Of a DNA stretch of 64,000 nucleotides, positions 33,607-45,358 are shown piece by piece (position 1 is the first letter of the stretch; every line of letters starts with the position of its first letter). The translations under genes and the position numbers were made by a program. Source of the stretch: Ypsolopha sequella (lineage: Eukaryota > Arthropoda > Insecta > Lepidoptera > Ypsolophidae); contig OW204001.1 of NCBI GenBank assembly GCA_934047225.1, positions 26,246,201-26,310,200 on the forward strand, written 5' to 3'. The notes below the pieces were generated by a model. It worked only from the letters and a program-made list of their open reading frames with translations. It did not search any database and had not been told where the DNA came from.

Positions 33607-36600
33607 CAGAGCATTATATCCAGAGCAAATGTATTGTATCCAGAGCATTATATCCAGAGCATATGTATTGTATCCAGAGCATTATATCCAGAGCATATGT
33701 ATTGTATCCAGAGCATATGTATTGTATCCAGAGCATTATATCCAGAGCATATGTATTGTATCCAGAGCATTATATCCAGAGCATATGTATTGTATCCAGA
33801 GCATTATATCCAGAGCATATGTATTGTATCCAGAGTATTATATCCAGATCATATGTATTGTATCCAGAGTATTATATCCAGAGCATATGTATTGTATCCA
33901 GAGCATTATATCCAGAGCATATGTATTGTATCCAGAGCATATGTATTGTATCCAGAGCATTATATCCAGAGCATATGTATTGTATCCAGAGCATATGTAT
34001 TGTATCCAGAGCATATGAATTGTATCCAGAGCGTATGTATTGTATCCAGAGCATATGTATTGTATCCAGAGCATATGTATTGTATCCAGAGCATTATATC
34101 CAGAGCATATGTATTGTATCCAGAGCATTATATCCAGAGGATATGTATTGTATCCAGAGCATATGTATTGTATCCAGAGCATATGTATTGTATCCAGAGC
34201 ATTATATCCAGAGCATATGTATTGTATCCAGAGCATTATATCCAGAGCATATGTATTGTATCCAGAGCATATATATTGTATCCAGAGCATATGAATTGTA
34301 TCCAGAGCATATGTATTGTATCGAGAGCATATGTATTGTATCCAGAGCATTATATCTAGAGCATTATATCCAGAGCATATGTATTGTATCCAGAGTATTA
34401 TATCCAGAGCATATGTATTGTATCCAGAGTATTATATCCAGAGCATATGTATTGTATCCAGAGCATTATATCCAGAGCATATGTATTGTATCCAGAGTAT
34501 TATATCCAGAGCATATGTATTGTATCCAGAGCATTATATCCAGAGCATATGTATTGTATCCAGAGCATTATATCCAGAGCATATGTATTGTATCCAGAGC
34601 ATTATATCCAGAGCATATGTATTGTATCCAGAGCAATATATCCAGAGCATATGTATTGTATCCAGAGCACTATATCCAGAGGATATGTATTGTATCCAGA
34701 GCATTATATCCAGAGCATATGTATTGTATCCAGAGCATTATATCCAGAGCATATGTATTGTATCCAGAGCATTATATCCAGAGCATATGTATTGTATCCA
34801 GGGCATTATATCCAGAGCATATGTATTGTATCCAGAGTATTATATCCAGAGCATATGTATTGTATCCAGAGCATTATATCCAGAGCATATGTATTGTATC
34901 CAGAGTATTATATCCAGAGCATATGTATTGTATCCAGAGCATTATATCCAGAGCATTATATCCAGAGCATATATATTGTATCCAGAGCATTATATCCAGA
35001 GCATATGTATTGTATCCAGAGCATATGTATTGTATCCAGAGCATTATATCCAGAGCATATGTATTGTATCCAGAGCATATGTATTGTATCCAGAGCATAT
35101 GAATTGTATCCAGAGCATATGTATTGTATCGAGAGCATATGTATTGTATCCAGAGCATATGTATTGTATCCAGAGCATTATATCCAGAGCATATGTATTG
35201 TATCCAGAGCAATATATCCAGAGCATATGTATTGTATCCAGAGCATTATATCCAGAGGATATGTATCGTATCCAGAGCATATGTATTGTATCCAGAGCAT
35301 ATGAATTGTATCCAGAGCAAATGTATTGTATCCAGAGCATATGTATTGTATCCAGAGCATATGTATTGTATCCAGAGCATTATATCCAGAGCATATGTAT
35401 TGTATCCAGAGTATTATATCCAGAGCATATGTATTGTATCCAGAGCATATGTATTGTATCCAGAGCATATGTATTGTATCCAGAGCATTATATCCAGAGC
35501 ATATGTATTGTATCCAGAGCATTATATCCAGAGCATATGTATTGTATCCAGAGTATTATATCCAGAGCATATGTATTGTATCCAGAGCATATGTATTGTA
35601 TCCAGAGCATTATATTCAGAGCATATGTATTGTATCCAGAGCATATGTATTGTATCCAGAGCATTATATCCAGAGCACATGTATTGTATCCAGAGCATTA
35701 TATCCAGAGCATATGTACTGTATCCACAGCATATGTATTGTCTCCAGAGCATATGTATTGTATCCAGAGCATATGTATTGTATCCAGAGCATTATATCCA
35801 GAGCATATGTATTGTATCCAGAGTATTATATCCAGAGCATATGTATTGTATCCAGAGTATTATATCCAGAGCATATGTATTGTATCCAGAGCATATGTAT
35901 TGTATCCAGAGCATTATATCCAGAGCATATGTATTGTATCCAGAGCATATGTATTGTATCCAGAGCATTATATCCAGAGCATATGTATTGTATCCAGAGC
36001 ATTATATCCAGAGCATATGTATTGTATCCAGAGTATTATATCCAGAGCATATGTATTGTATCCAGAGCATTATATCCAGAGCATACGTATTGTATCCAGA
36101 GCATTATATCCAGAGCATATGTATTGTATCCAGAGCATTATATCCAGAGCATATGTATTATATCCAGAGTATTATATCCAGAGCATATGTATTGTATCCA
36201 GAGTATTATATCCAGAGCATATGTATTATATCCAGAGTATTATATCCAGAGCATATGTATTGTATCCAGAGTATTATATCCAGAGCATATGTATTGTATC
36301 CAGAGTATTATATCCAGAGCATATGTATTGTATCCAGAGTATTATATCCAGAGCATATGTATTGTATCCAGAGTATTATATCCAGAGCATATGTATTGTA
36401 TCCAGAGCATATGTATTGTATCCAGAGTATTATATCCAGAGCATATGTATTGTATCCAGAGTATTATATCTAGAGCATATGTATTGTATCCAGAGCATAT
36501 GTATTGTATCCAGAGCATATGTATTGTATCCAGAGCATTATATCCAGAGCATATGTATTGTATCCAGAGCATATATATTGTATCCAGAGCATTATATCCA
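33607..36600 (+). repeat. 3-kb two-monomer satellite array
   Basis: The array is built from two short monomers that share their 3' half: B, gcatatgtattgtatccaga (20 bp), and A, gcattatatccaga (14 bp). They alternate mostly as A-B with runs of two to four B. Variants (gtattatatccaga, gaattg, agagga) are scattered. Neither monomer contains a stop triplet on the + strand, so very long frames (up to 774 codons) are open in all three + frames by composition alone. The array starts about 75 bp after the end of the LINE. Confidence 0.97.
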
Positions 36601-36870
36601 AAGACAAAGACAAAAGACAAAAATTGTTTATTTCTCATAGCACAAGATAATAATATAAGCTTTACAATGTGGGTAAACTAATAAACAGTAACAGTAAAAA
36701 GTACAGTATTGAACTATACTAGATGTTACGCATGCGTTAAAAAATTCAAAAGTACTTGAGCATAGACTTAACAATAAAATAATGGTTAGTAGCAGACCCC
36801 ACACTAAGTCGGACTTGTCCTGGGGGTCTAGACCAAGGTTACAAATATTATGATTTAAATGGGAATACAC
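36601..36870 (-). mobile_element. LINE 3' end, minus strand
   Basis: Read on the minus strand the segment ends aataaacaatttttgtcttt followed by further (gtcttt) repeats, the form of a LINE poly-A-less tail. It lies between the satellite and a degenerate pair of satellite monomers at 36961-36990, as if inserted at the edge of the array. Confidence 0.6.
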
Positions 36871-37245
36871 AGATTGCTATGCTTTTTGTATATTATTAGC
36901 GGAAGAAAAAAAATTAGAATAATTTATAGAACGATTACCGTGATTTATTTAAAAATTTTATACAGAGCGTATGTATTGTTTACAGAGCATTATTTTATTA
37001 AAATAAAAAATACTGTTATACATTTGAATTTAAGCACTACCCACAAATAATAGATATGTCGAACATTCAAAAATATCAAATCATTGTTTAATAAATTTTA
37101 AGAATAAAAAAAAATTGTCTGTAATTTTATATTAAACTTGTTTAAATGCGTTTAGATTTAATACACAATAAAATTACAAAAAAAATAATTGAATCCAAAC
37201 ACATGAAAACAAAAAGCACGAGCCTGAGCTCGGTTCGGCGAGTAT
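36871..37245 (+). other. Intron with degenerate satellite monomers
   Basis: Mostly AT-rich. At 36961-36990 the sequence tacagagcgtatgtattg, then tttacagagcattatt, matches one B and one A monomer of the satellite with a few differences. Confidence 0.55.
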
Positions 37246-37425
37246 TTGTATGGAAATGGTATGAGGCCTCTTAATGCCTGAACCGATATCGAAGTGTTTG
37301 TATGGGTGCGAAACGAAATGGTATGAGGCCTCTTAATGCCTGAACCGATATCGAAGTATTTGTATGGGTGCGAAACGAAATGGTATGAGGCCTCTTAATG
37401 CATGAACCGATATCGAAGTGTTTGA
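37246..37425 (+). repeat. 62-bp tandem repeat, ~3 copies
   Basis: The phrase ggtatgaggcctcttaatgc recurs at 37258, 37320 and 37382, followed by tgaaccgatatcgaagtg. Confidence 0.92.
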
Positions 37426-37431
37426 TATCTT

Positions 37432-37842
37432 TAAAATCCTAGTGATAGCCCGGGTGAAGTAGGCTATACAAAATCCTAGTGATAGCCCGGGTGAAGTAGG
37501 CTATACAAAATCCTAGTGATAGCCCGGGTGAAGTAGGCTATACAAAATCCTAGTGATAGCCCGGGTGAAGTAGGCTATACAAAATCCTAGTGATAGCCCG
37601 GGTGAAGTAGGCTATACAAAATCCTAGTGATAGCCCGGGTGAAGTAGGCTATACAAAATCCTAGTGATAGCCCAGGTGAAGTAGGCTATACAAAATCCTA
37701 GTGATAGCCCGGGTGAAGTAGGCTATACAAAATCCTAGTGATAGCCCGGGTGAAGTAGGCTATACAAAATCCTAGTGATAGCCCGGGTGAAGTAGGCTAT
37801 ACAAAATCCTAGTGATAGCCCGGGTGAAGTAGGCTATACAAA
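37432..37842 (+). repeat. 37-bp tandem repeat, 11 copies
   Basis: Units agtgatagcccgggtgaagt + aggctatacaaaatcct repeat exactly every 37 bp from 37441 to 37811, with a single substitution (cccagg) in one copy. The array ends in (aaac)n. Confidence 0.96.
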
Positions 37843-38339
37843 AACAAACAAACAAACAGCCATAAAATGGAAAAAATATCAATTGAATAAAAACTACCGA
37901 ATAGATTTCGATGAAAGAGGTCTCTAACGAGCACTGGTCCAAATGTTGTCATGCGCTATATACAGGATGTAAAAAACCCTAAGATACACTATAACAATGC
38001 ATCAATTCAGAAAACAAAATTAAAACGTTTTCGGAACAATCTCGCCAAAGACACTTTAACAAAGAATCAATCCAGAAACAAAAAAATAAGACCTAAAACC
38101 TAGCTCGGCCTTTGGGCTCGCCAAAGAAACTAAAAAAAGCATAAATACTGAAAACAAGACAGCTTAATGTTGTCTCATTAATACACAAAGAAATCACCTA
38201 ATTTAGATTTTTCATTAAAAATAAAAATCAAAAATGTTAGTAGGTACTGAAAATTGAGTTTCCTTCAAATTCTCTATAGAAAACTGCAATTTGGTACGTA
38301 AATAACTAATATTACTTAACTGCAAATGCTATTATTTTG

Positions 38340-38394
38340 TTATTTTATTTAATCATTGAAGTGAAACTTTCACTTCAATGATTAAATAAAATAA
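38340..38394 (+). repeat. Perfect palindrome, 27-bp arms, 1-base centre
   Basis: The left arm 38340-38366 is the exact reverse complement of 38368-38394 (inner part cattgaagtgaaa / tttcacttcaatg), with a single C at 38367. Confidence 0.97.
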
Positions 38395-38531
38395 GATTTG
38401 AAAGATGCAAATGACGATAAAAATTAATATATTTAAATTTTACAATGTTAAGTTTTAGTTGGGAAAAAAATTGGATTCGACTCCATTGATGTAAAATGAT
38501 TGTTCTGAGTTCAACTCCGACTAAATAATCA

Positions 38532-38720
38532 ACGGCGAGACCGAAGGCCAAGCTACGTTTCCGAACGAAACTATTTTTTGTTCTCTGAACTGATCTTCTC
38601 CTAAAGTATCTTTGTCGAGGCCGAAAGCCACGCCACGTTTTAAAATGGAATTACTTCTTGACCTCTTATTTGATCCCCAAGTGAAGTATCTTTGGCGAGG
38701 CCGAAGGCGGTGCCGCATTT
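38532..38720 (-). repeat. ~80-bp tandem repeat of gcc-hairpin family
   Basis: Three units (about 38532, 38614, 38694) each begin with a tttggcgaggccgaaggc-like word followed by cgtttc/cgtttt and an A/T-rich tail. On the minus strand they match single units at 38044 and at 40372-40425. Confidence 0.7.
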
Positions 38721-38866
38721 CTAACCGGAATTATTTTTTATTTTACTTTTATGTTACATCCTCGAGATTCAACTTTACCGTGTAGTCTGCTTTCGGCGTA
38801 CTGCATCGTCACACAGTTTAAATCCAGAATTTAATAAATAAATTTAAAACAACATTTGCATACACC

Positions 38867-38980
38867 CGTTCGTTCACCATTCCCTTACCCACTTCTGCGC
38901 AACCACCACTCACAAACCTCATTCGTTCGTTCACCATTCCCTTACCCACTTCTGCGCAACCACCACTCACAAACCTCATT
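38867..38980 (+). repeat. 57-bp direct duplication
   Basis: Two exact copies of a 57-bp sequence starting cgttcgttcaccattccctt at 38867 and 38924. Confidence 0.95.
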
Positions 38981-39073
38981 CGTTTTTCGTGTGCCGCATT
39001 GTTAACACGCACTCCGGTCATTTAAATAGAATTTTTGTGAAATCCTTTGTGCCAGGAAACTTTTTGTGCCATA

Positions 39074-40412
39074 ATGGGAAAAAGAAGACACAAGGGGAGT
39101 AATGAAGATATTCGTCGCAAAATACGTCGATTAGAAGGGCAATTACATGATAATCGTGATTACTAAATGTACTATGAAGGTTAGTAGTAACTATCCACCT
39201 TTTATAAAATAAAATAAAAGTGTTCATACTCTGTTAAATAAACATCGTCTTAATGTGGTAATGTAAGATATTATCCTGACGGAAAAATCATTGTTCCTTA
39301 GAGTGGTAGTACGCGATATTACCCAGGAACATAACTTGTTTATTTTCTTATTAACTTATCTTCACAGAGAGACGTTGACGATCTGAAACCCCTTCTTCAT
39401 ATTCCTCTTGAGACCGAGATCGACATTACCTGTCAGATGATGATTACGGATCTGAAAGGGGAAAGAGGCAAAGAGAGAATTTACCGCAGATAGAGAGGAT
39501 AACATGGAAGACAACCACCTTACTACATTGTCGTCTACTGTTCGGAAGGTGGACTCGTTTAATTTGGCCACAGCTTCCACTTCAAAACAAACTGTTTTGA
39601 CTGGTCCCGACTTCGATCCTTGTACCGTTTTTGCCACGCTAATTAATGAGGTGCCTTCTCAAGAAGTTACTGAAGTTTCTGATGTTCCTCAAGAAATTTT
39701 GAATTTACTTGGTGAAGCTAAACAGGTTGAGCAGATACTCGGAGAAAAAATACCCTCCGATATCTCTGAAGATTCATATTCAATAGGGGAAGAATCTGGT
39801 GGATGGTCTTGCCAAAGAATAAAAGGACTCGTTAATAGAAAAAATGCTCATTCCTGAAAACTTTTTACTGGTTAGAGCACCAAAACTGAACCCTGAAGTA
39901 GCTGCTGTTTTAACAGACAATACAAAAAACCATAAGCACAAAGTCAATTAGGATCAGGTTTGGTCGGTGTGGTTAATCTTACCAAAGACTTAATAAAAGG
40001 CGACATGGATAAACTAGAAATCATCAAGCATATTTCAGGTGTAAGTAAATTTTCGTTGGATTTACACTATGAAGAAACGATCAACAGACGAAAACTGATA
40101 GTACCTTTACTCGACAAAAAATTTTGGAGTACAATACAAGGTGTGATACGAGATAATTATTTGTTTGGTGATAAGCTCAGCGAAAATATAAAGAATACCA
40201 AGGATATCGAAAAATCCAGTCAGCAGATTAAGAAACCGACCTTTAACCAGCAACCGTACCAGCGTAAACCCGCACCGCTTGTGGGAAACGCGCGAGCTCC
40301 TTCTCGTCAGCAGAGCAGGGTAAAGACTGCGGCAACACCAGCGAGCCGCTACCAACCGCCTCTTTTTGACCTCTGGCTTCGCCAAAGACAGTTTAACAGA
40401 GGATCAATATAG
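39074..40412 (+). pseudogene. DIRS gag-like relic
   Basis: An ATG at 39074 opens a 30-codon basic piece (MGKRRHKGSNEDIRRKIRR) with the style of a DIRS ORF1 N-terminus. After a gap come two larger pieces (39504-39857 and 39960-40412). They include VPQEILNLLGEAKQVEQILG, then IPENFLLVRAPKLNPEVAAV in the intervening frame, and ATPASRYQPPLFD near the end. Frames are interrupted by a stop near 39855 and a frame change near 39950. The last ~40 bases of the frame match the hairpin repeat at 38044, so the original C-terminus is lost. This could be the ORF1 of the DIRS RT relic at 44.6 kb, split by later insertions, but linkage is not proved. Confidence 0.7.
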
Positions 40413-40629
40413 AGACCAATAAATATTTTGATTCAAACCAAATTGACTGCAATATTTTTGCACTGAACTTAAACAAGAAGAAGTGAAGTGCGTGATCATA
40501 CGTTTGATATTAACAAAGGATTTGTAAAAAGTGGGTTCTAGGTGTGAAGTACTATAAATATCCTGCTTATACAGGTATATACATATGTGTTCTGTACAGT
40601 CATATGTACTTACACAACTTAGTATGTAT

Positions 40630-41165
40630 TTATTTAATACTTAAAAGATGAGCGCTGGAAGCGGTACCATCCGTAGAATGAGATTATAGTATATACCTCT
40701 CTACGTCTCCTACGTTATTATGACATACTAGAAGAGTACGTTGATTTATTAATTACAAACAAAATCATTGGCCGTGATTTATTTATGTGATCGTCTAGCT
40801 AGTAGATAAGAACACTACGTTGTGTTACAAAACGGTTATGCTCAAAACAATGTATAATATCATAATACAACAACTGAAAATGAAGTTTTCAAGAAAAACT
40901 ATTATACTAGTTATTTATTAAATGATACGACTTAGCTTTATTCTGGAACTCAGCTATAGTCAAGGCTATTTTTGCCATTGAAAATCCAAGGGGAAAACGA
41001 AACACATTATGACTAAATCACTATATAAAACCACTTTTGATTCACAGCTGTGAATCAAAAGTGGTTTAACATAGTAATTCGACACTCTGTGAGACGTTTA
41101 ACGAATAACACTTTCCTAACTTCGTAAGTTGCGCGCGACGTTATATTTTTAGTTGGATAAATTAT
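40630..41165 (+). repeat. Intronic module, copy 2 of 3
   Basis: Colinear with 49320-49930. Shared blocks include agcgctggaag / gcccgctggaag, tacgtctcctacgtta, gattacaa-aaaatcattggc, gtgatttatttatgtgatcg, ctagctagtagat, aacactacgttgtgt, and cgtttaacgaataacacttt. It contains a 40-bp palindrome absent from the other copies. Confidence 0.85.
41028..41067 (+). repeat. Perfect 40-bp palindrome centred on CAGCTG
   Basis: The arm aaaccacttttgattcacag is followed at once by its exact reverse complement. The centre cacagctgtg contains an E-box. Copies 1 and 3 of the module have only one arm (ccacttttgattc in copy 3). Confidence 0.97.
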
Positions 41166-41285
41166 TATGTAAATATCGGATATAATTGTATTAACAAGAA
41201 ACTTAAATAACATAAATAATACTAAATTATAAATAATACTTAAAATGTAGATTGTAGTTACAAAGAATATAAAATTAAAAATAGA

Positions 41286-44194
41286 CTAAATTAAATAAAA
41301 AATATTGCTTAAATCGCTGCCGCAGGGGAGGGTCCCCAGTAGGCTGGTGGCGTTACCTCGTTGGATTGCGAGGCTAATCCGCTGTCCAAGGTAGGCCCAG
41401 CCCGCCGATTTCAAAAAGCGTCGACCAGGCGCGAGGAAATTTCTTGGAAAAGTCATCGCGCATCTGGTTCCCATGGCCCATGAGTTTCTACCCCAAAAGG
41501 CACAAATATGTAGCCATCCCCTAAAGCTGCACAAGTGCGCTTCTTGGAGGCCTCTGCTGCAGTTGCTGCCGTACCAGCCCTAGTGGCGGTTGCATTGATG
41601 CGGGATAGGTCCAGTGTATCCACACAGGTCGCGTCCCACACCAATGGCCGCCCGTTCTTCCAATCTAAAAGTCATCCCGTCGGGTCTCTTGCCGTCGTCG
41701 CGCACCAGACCTGGAGGTTCTAGGGTAGCTAGCATGTTAACGCTGGCAAGAGCCCGGTGGATGATGTCATTAAGGCTGGCGTGACGTGACAGACGCCCAG
41801 CACTGCGCTCGCATGAAAGGCCATGATGACCAAGCTGGTCGACACTAACTCCGCAACGGCAGCGATGTGCTTCGTTTATTTTGGCACCAAGGCGCAGACT
41901 TACAGCCAGAGTGAAGGTCGTCCTGTCCAGTAAGGTGCCGATATTGGTTGAGGGGATCGCGTTCAACCAATAGCCTGATTCACGTTCATTAGAGGCCAAG
42001 AGACGAGCCCGGTCCGCAGGGTCTTGTGCAGTCTCAACTAAATTTTTTTGTACTTGTGTACAGAGAGGCTCGTCCCACAGCCTCTGGGATGACGTATTGA
42101 ATGGTAAATTTTGGTCCGCTGGACAAACTCACGTCCAAGCGCTCCTCGCCTCAGCCAAGCCCGAGACCTCAACGTCACCGAATGATAGGTTAGTGATACT
42201 ACCGAAGAGGTCTCGTGTGCCGTGGGCTGATGACAGGAACGCTGGGAGTGCCACACTCGAAATTTTTCCAATACCCAGGCCACCTAGCCTGACGGGTAGG
42301 CTTGCCTGGGTCCAGCTGCGTTTGTCTAACGGGCAATTTAGAATTTCTGTCATGGTACTTTGAATAATGTTGTCCATGGTGGTAAGAAGAGTATCATGTT
42401 TCCGAAGGGTAGAACAACGAAGGATATATGTGAATTTGGGGACGAACATGCAGTACCTGATAACGAACAGTGCCATGTGGGGGTTTATCTGTTTGAGGCG
42501 CCCAGATGACTCTCTGAATTTAGTAATTTCATCTTTAACATATCCAGGAATAGATTCGTCTAAAATTGGTGCACCTAGAAGGCGAAGCGATTCGCTATTG
42601 AGAATTTTGATATTTGGTGCGAGATTATTAAATTGTTATTTGATTTTAATTCTTGCTTTATCTGGTACTGTTTCTGATATGTATAACTCACATTTTGATG
42701 CATTTAGTTCTAGGCCTATAGATTTAAATGAGTTTACTAGGTTTTCAAGGTTCTTAAGGACAGTGGTTGCTTCTCCTCCTAAGGTGCCGTCATCTAGGTA
42801 CCAAACATTCAGTTTAGAATTTTGTTTAGATATAATTGGATGAATAGAAACTGAAGATAGCCGGTCCCAGGGGGTCACCCTGCTGACATCCTACGGGCGA
42901 ATTTAAAAGGCGATTCCTATAAATTAATTTTGTGGGTGCACTGTAGCATTGCCAAAGATAGCTGAAGGTCGCAGGAATATTTTCTTTAATTTCTGTAAGT
43001 AGGGTGCCCTACATTCTTCACATCCACCTTTAACATCACTTCACCTCCACCGTGTTGCAGGTAGGTACAAGCTGCATGGACGGCGGCCTCGCATCCACCT
43101 TTACTGCCAAATCCAAGCTGTATAGGCTGAAATTTTGTTGATAGGTCCGAGAGAATATATTTACAGCATATTTTGGAGACAACACGACGGATGGTGTTAC
43201 CACAGCGATCAGTCTTATTCCTCCATCCTTCTTTTTAAGAGCGCACAAACTAGCACCGTAAAGTATTTTGGTAACGTCTCCGCATACCTTCCCGGCCAGC
43301 ATGATGTTTACCAGCTGCGTGAGGTCCCCCAAGAGGGATCGGCCAGTCTCTCCAGTCATGCCACATAGTAGGTCTTTGTAGTGCTGTGGTGACATGCCAT
43401 CAAGACCACCAGCCGACCCGCTCTTGAAGGACATCATCGCAGCCAGCACGTCGTCAGTTGTCGCTTGAGGGGTGCGGTCTGAAGGATGGGGAGCATCGGG
43501 CAGCTGATGGTTGGGTGATGGAGGTGGGTTTTTAGAGGTTTAGAGGGTTTCAGGGGTGTCCGCAGCTACCGCGTCGTTGGAAAAGAGAAGTTGGGTGGCT
43601 CCTCTAATGTCTCCTTCACTTATTTTATTTTCGATATTTCTTGTTATGCATGTTTTATAATTTATTTTGCTTTCTTCTATTTCTGGATTTGTTTGAGTTG
43701 AACAATTTTTTTTTAATCTTAGTTGTAAGTGAGCCACCCTATTTTCCCTTTGACACATGCAGGGTCCAATAAGAAAAACTTAACAAATGCTTCCAGCTCT
43801 GTTTGTAATTTAGGTTTAAAACATTACATATGCAGGTTGACAGAGAGGCTGCTACAGAATTTCTTGCCCCACGAGGTATTCTTTTTACCAGGGGCAAATT
43901 ATTTTTGAGCTTGGCAAGTTGTAACCAGAAAGGAGAGTTGTTGGAAGTTGCTGTTGATTGTACGTTATCATTTGCGTTTATGCTGTCAGTTATGGTGCTA
44001 GAAGTTTTCATATTCTTTTGACGTCTACCCATGTGTATTTTGAGGCCTCTCTGACCCTTTAAAAGTTTGACTTTTGAGCACTCTGGACACTGCACGAGTT
44101 AGGGTGACGACGCGGCAGGGCAAGACAGAGTGACAGGGCCTGGCTGGACATGAACGCCTCTCGGGCTCGGAGGCGTAGCTGCAGTCTGAGACAT
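41286..44194 (-). pseudogene. LINE with C2H2 finger, RT and restriction-like endonuclease
   Basis: On the minus strand, N to C: an ATG at 44194, a Cys2His2-type finger (CPECSKVKLLKGQRGLKIH, 44095 onward), ISEGDIRGATQLLFSND, then FKSGSAGGLDGMSPQHYKDL, GASLCALKKKDGGIRLIAVV, the catalytic VWYLDDGTLGG, PVRLGGLGIGKIS, and a C-terminal CRCGVSVDQLGHHGLSC finger followed by DDGKRPDGMTF (the PD-type nuclease box), VWDATCVDTL and RISLAIQRGN. RT followed by a CCHC-like finger and a PD-(D/E)XK-like nuclease is the layout of the R2/NeSL/CRE-like LINE superclade. Several stops and frameshifts, for example in the N-terminus and after the PDG box, make it inactive. Confidence 0.87.
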
Positions 44195-44216
44195 GGTTTG
44201 TTTGCCAACAAAACAT

Positions 44217-44619
44217 CCAAAATATTAATATTAATAAATTAAAATTAAAAAACTCCCCATTTATTATAAATTATTTTAAAATCTATGTATAAATAGGTAT
44301 AAAAAGATAAAATATTTTCTTTATTTTCTATACAAACTTAGGTTACCAATCATCGCCAATTTAGTTTGTAGTAGACTGGCAATAGCGGCTGTGTAGGGCA
44401 CATAGATATTTATGGTAGGGCAGGTAGATTCATGGATGCTGAATGGTGTGGTGTGGGCGAGCAGGGTTCGTCGACGGGGCACGTGGGTGACACGGATTAG
44501 TGCAGTAGGGCACCAAGGTTGCCCTTCCGAAGATTTATTGCCGTCTACATTACCACCACCAACCTGATCCTGATATCTGATGAAATCGGAATACTAGTCT
44601 GCTGGCCTCCTGTGTTTCT
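44217..44619 (+). other. Unassigned stretch
   Basis: AT-rich start, then a GC-richer segment (44390-44560) with no recognisable frame. No gene seen. Confidence 0.45.
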
Positions 44620-44864
44620 TTAATTATTATGGTCAGGCTATTTTTATTGTCGAATTAAAACATGATTAAGCAGATCTATCTGTATAAATATGGAAAAATG
44701 TCATGTCGTATTATCTTAAAGAATCGTATTTTTTGATATCTATAAATTCCTCATACAAAAAATATCTAAGATTTCGATTGGCTCAATTATACGAGTTTAA
44801 TTGTTTACCCTATGGACTTTGTTCAGCCCCGTATGTTTTTACAAAACTTTTGAAACCGGTGCTG

Positions 44865-45012
44865 ACTTTAAGGTAATACGTTAGTCTCCTATATCGATGA
44901 TACTTTAAGGTAATACGTTAGTCTCCTATATCGATGATACTTTAAGGTAATACGTTAGTCTCCTATATCGATGATACTTTAAGGTAATACGTTAGTCTCC
45001 TATATCGATGAT
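44865..45012 (+). repeat. 37-bp tandem repeat, 4 copies, on the RT catalytic box
   Basis: Units start actttaaggtaatacg at 44865, 44902, 44939 and 44976. Each contains tcctatatcgatgat, which encodes SYIDD. Confidence 0.95.
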
Positions 45013-45277
45013 ATTTTTTTGTATAGCTTAATGACTATAATACGCGTTTAAATACACTGAATACATTCATTAATACCCTCGAAAACCCAGGTTTTGTAAT
45101 AAACTTCGATAAGAGTGACACGATACCAAAACAAGTTTGCCGGTTCCTAGAGTTTCAGATTAACTCGCGTTCGATGACATTACAACTATCTTTAGATAAA
45201 ATCGAAAAAGGAAACAAAGTTGTTAATATCGTTCGTAATAAAACTTAAATAACTATACGCGATTTTGCTAACTTTAT

Positions 45278-45358
45278 AGGTACGTTAGACGCAACATGCC
45301 CTTTAGGTACGTTAGACGCAACATGCCCTTTAGGTACGTTAGACGCAACATGCCCTGC
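45278..45358 (+). repeat. 27-bp tandem repeat, 3 copies
   Basis: Units aggtacgttagacgcaacat + gcccttt at 45278, 45305 and 45332 (the last varies at its end). In frame they repeat nine residues of the GTLDATCP block. Confidence 0.93.

Larger units (their letters stand above)
37843..39073 (+). other. Intron with palindrome and gcc-hairpin units
   Basis: No gene. Contains a perfect palindrome (38340-38394), a cgccaaagacactttaacaa unit at about 38044 and 38128, an inverted ~80-bp tandem block (38532-38720) and a 57-bp direct duplication (38867-38980). Confidence 0.6.

Noticed and set aside
33531..36681. Overlapping open frames of 255-774 codons, rich in SRALYPEHMYCIQ-like repeats
   Set aside because: They arise because neither satellite monomer contains a stop triplet on the + strand. 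All three frames are open, so this is composition, not a protein.
37432..37842. CRISPR-like regular repeat
   Set aside because: Units are head-to-tail with no unique spacers, and the DNA is eukaryotic. It is a plain minisatellite.
41535..42843. Plus-strand frames over the minus-strand LINE
   Set aside because: They are antisense shadows. The coding motifs (YLDD, PDG, IQRGN) are all on the minus strand.
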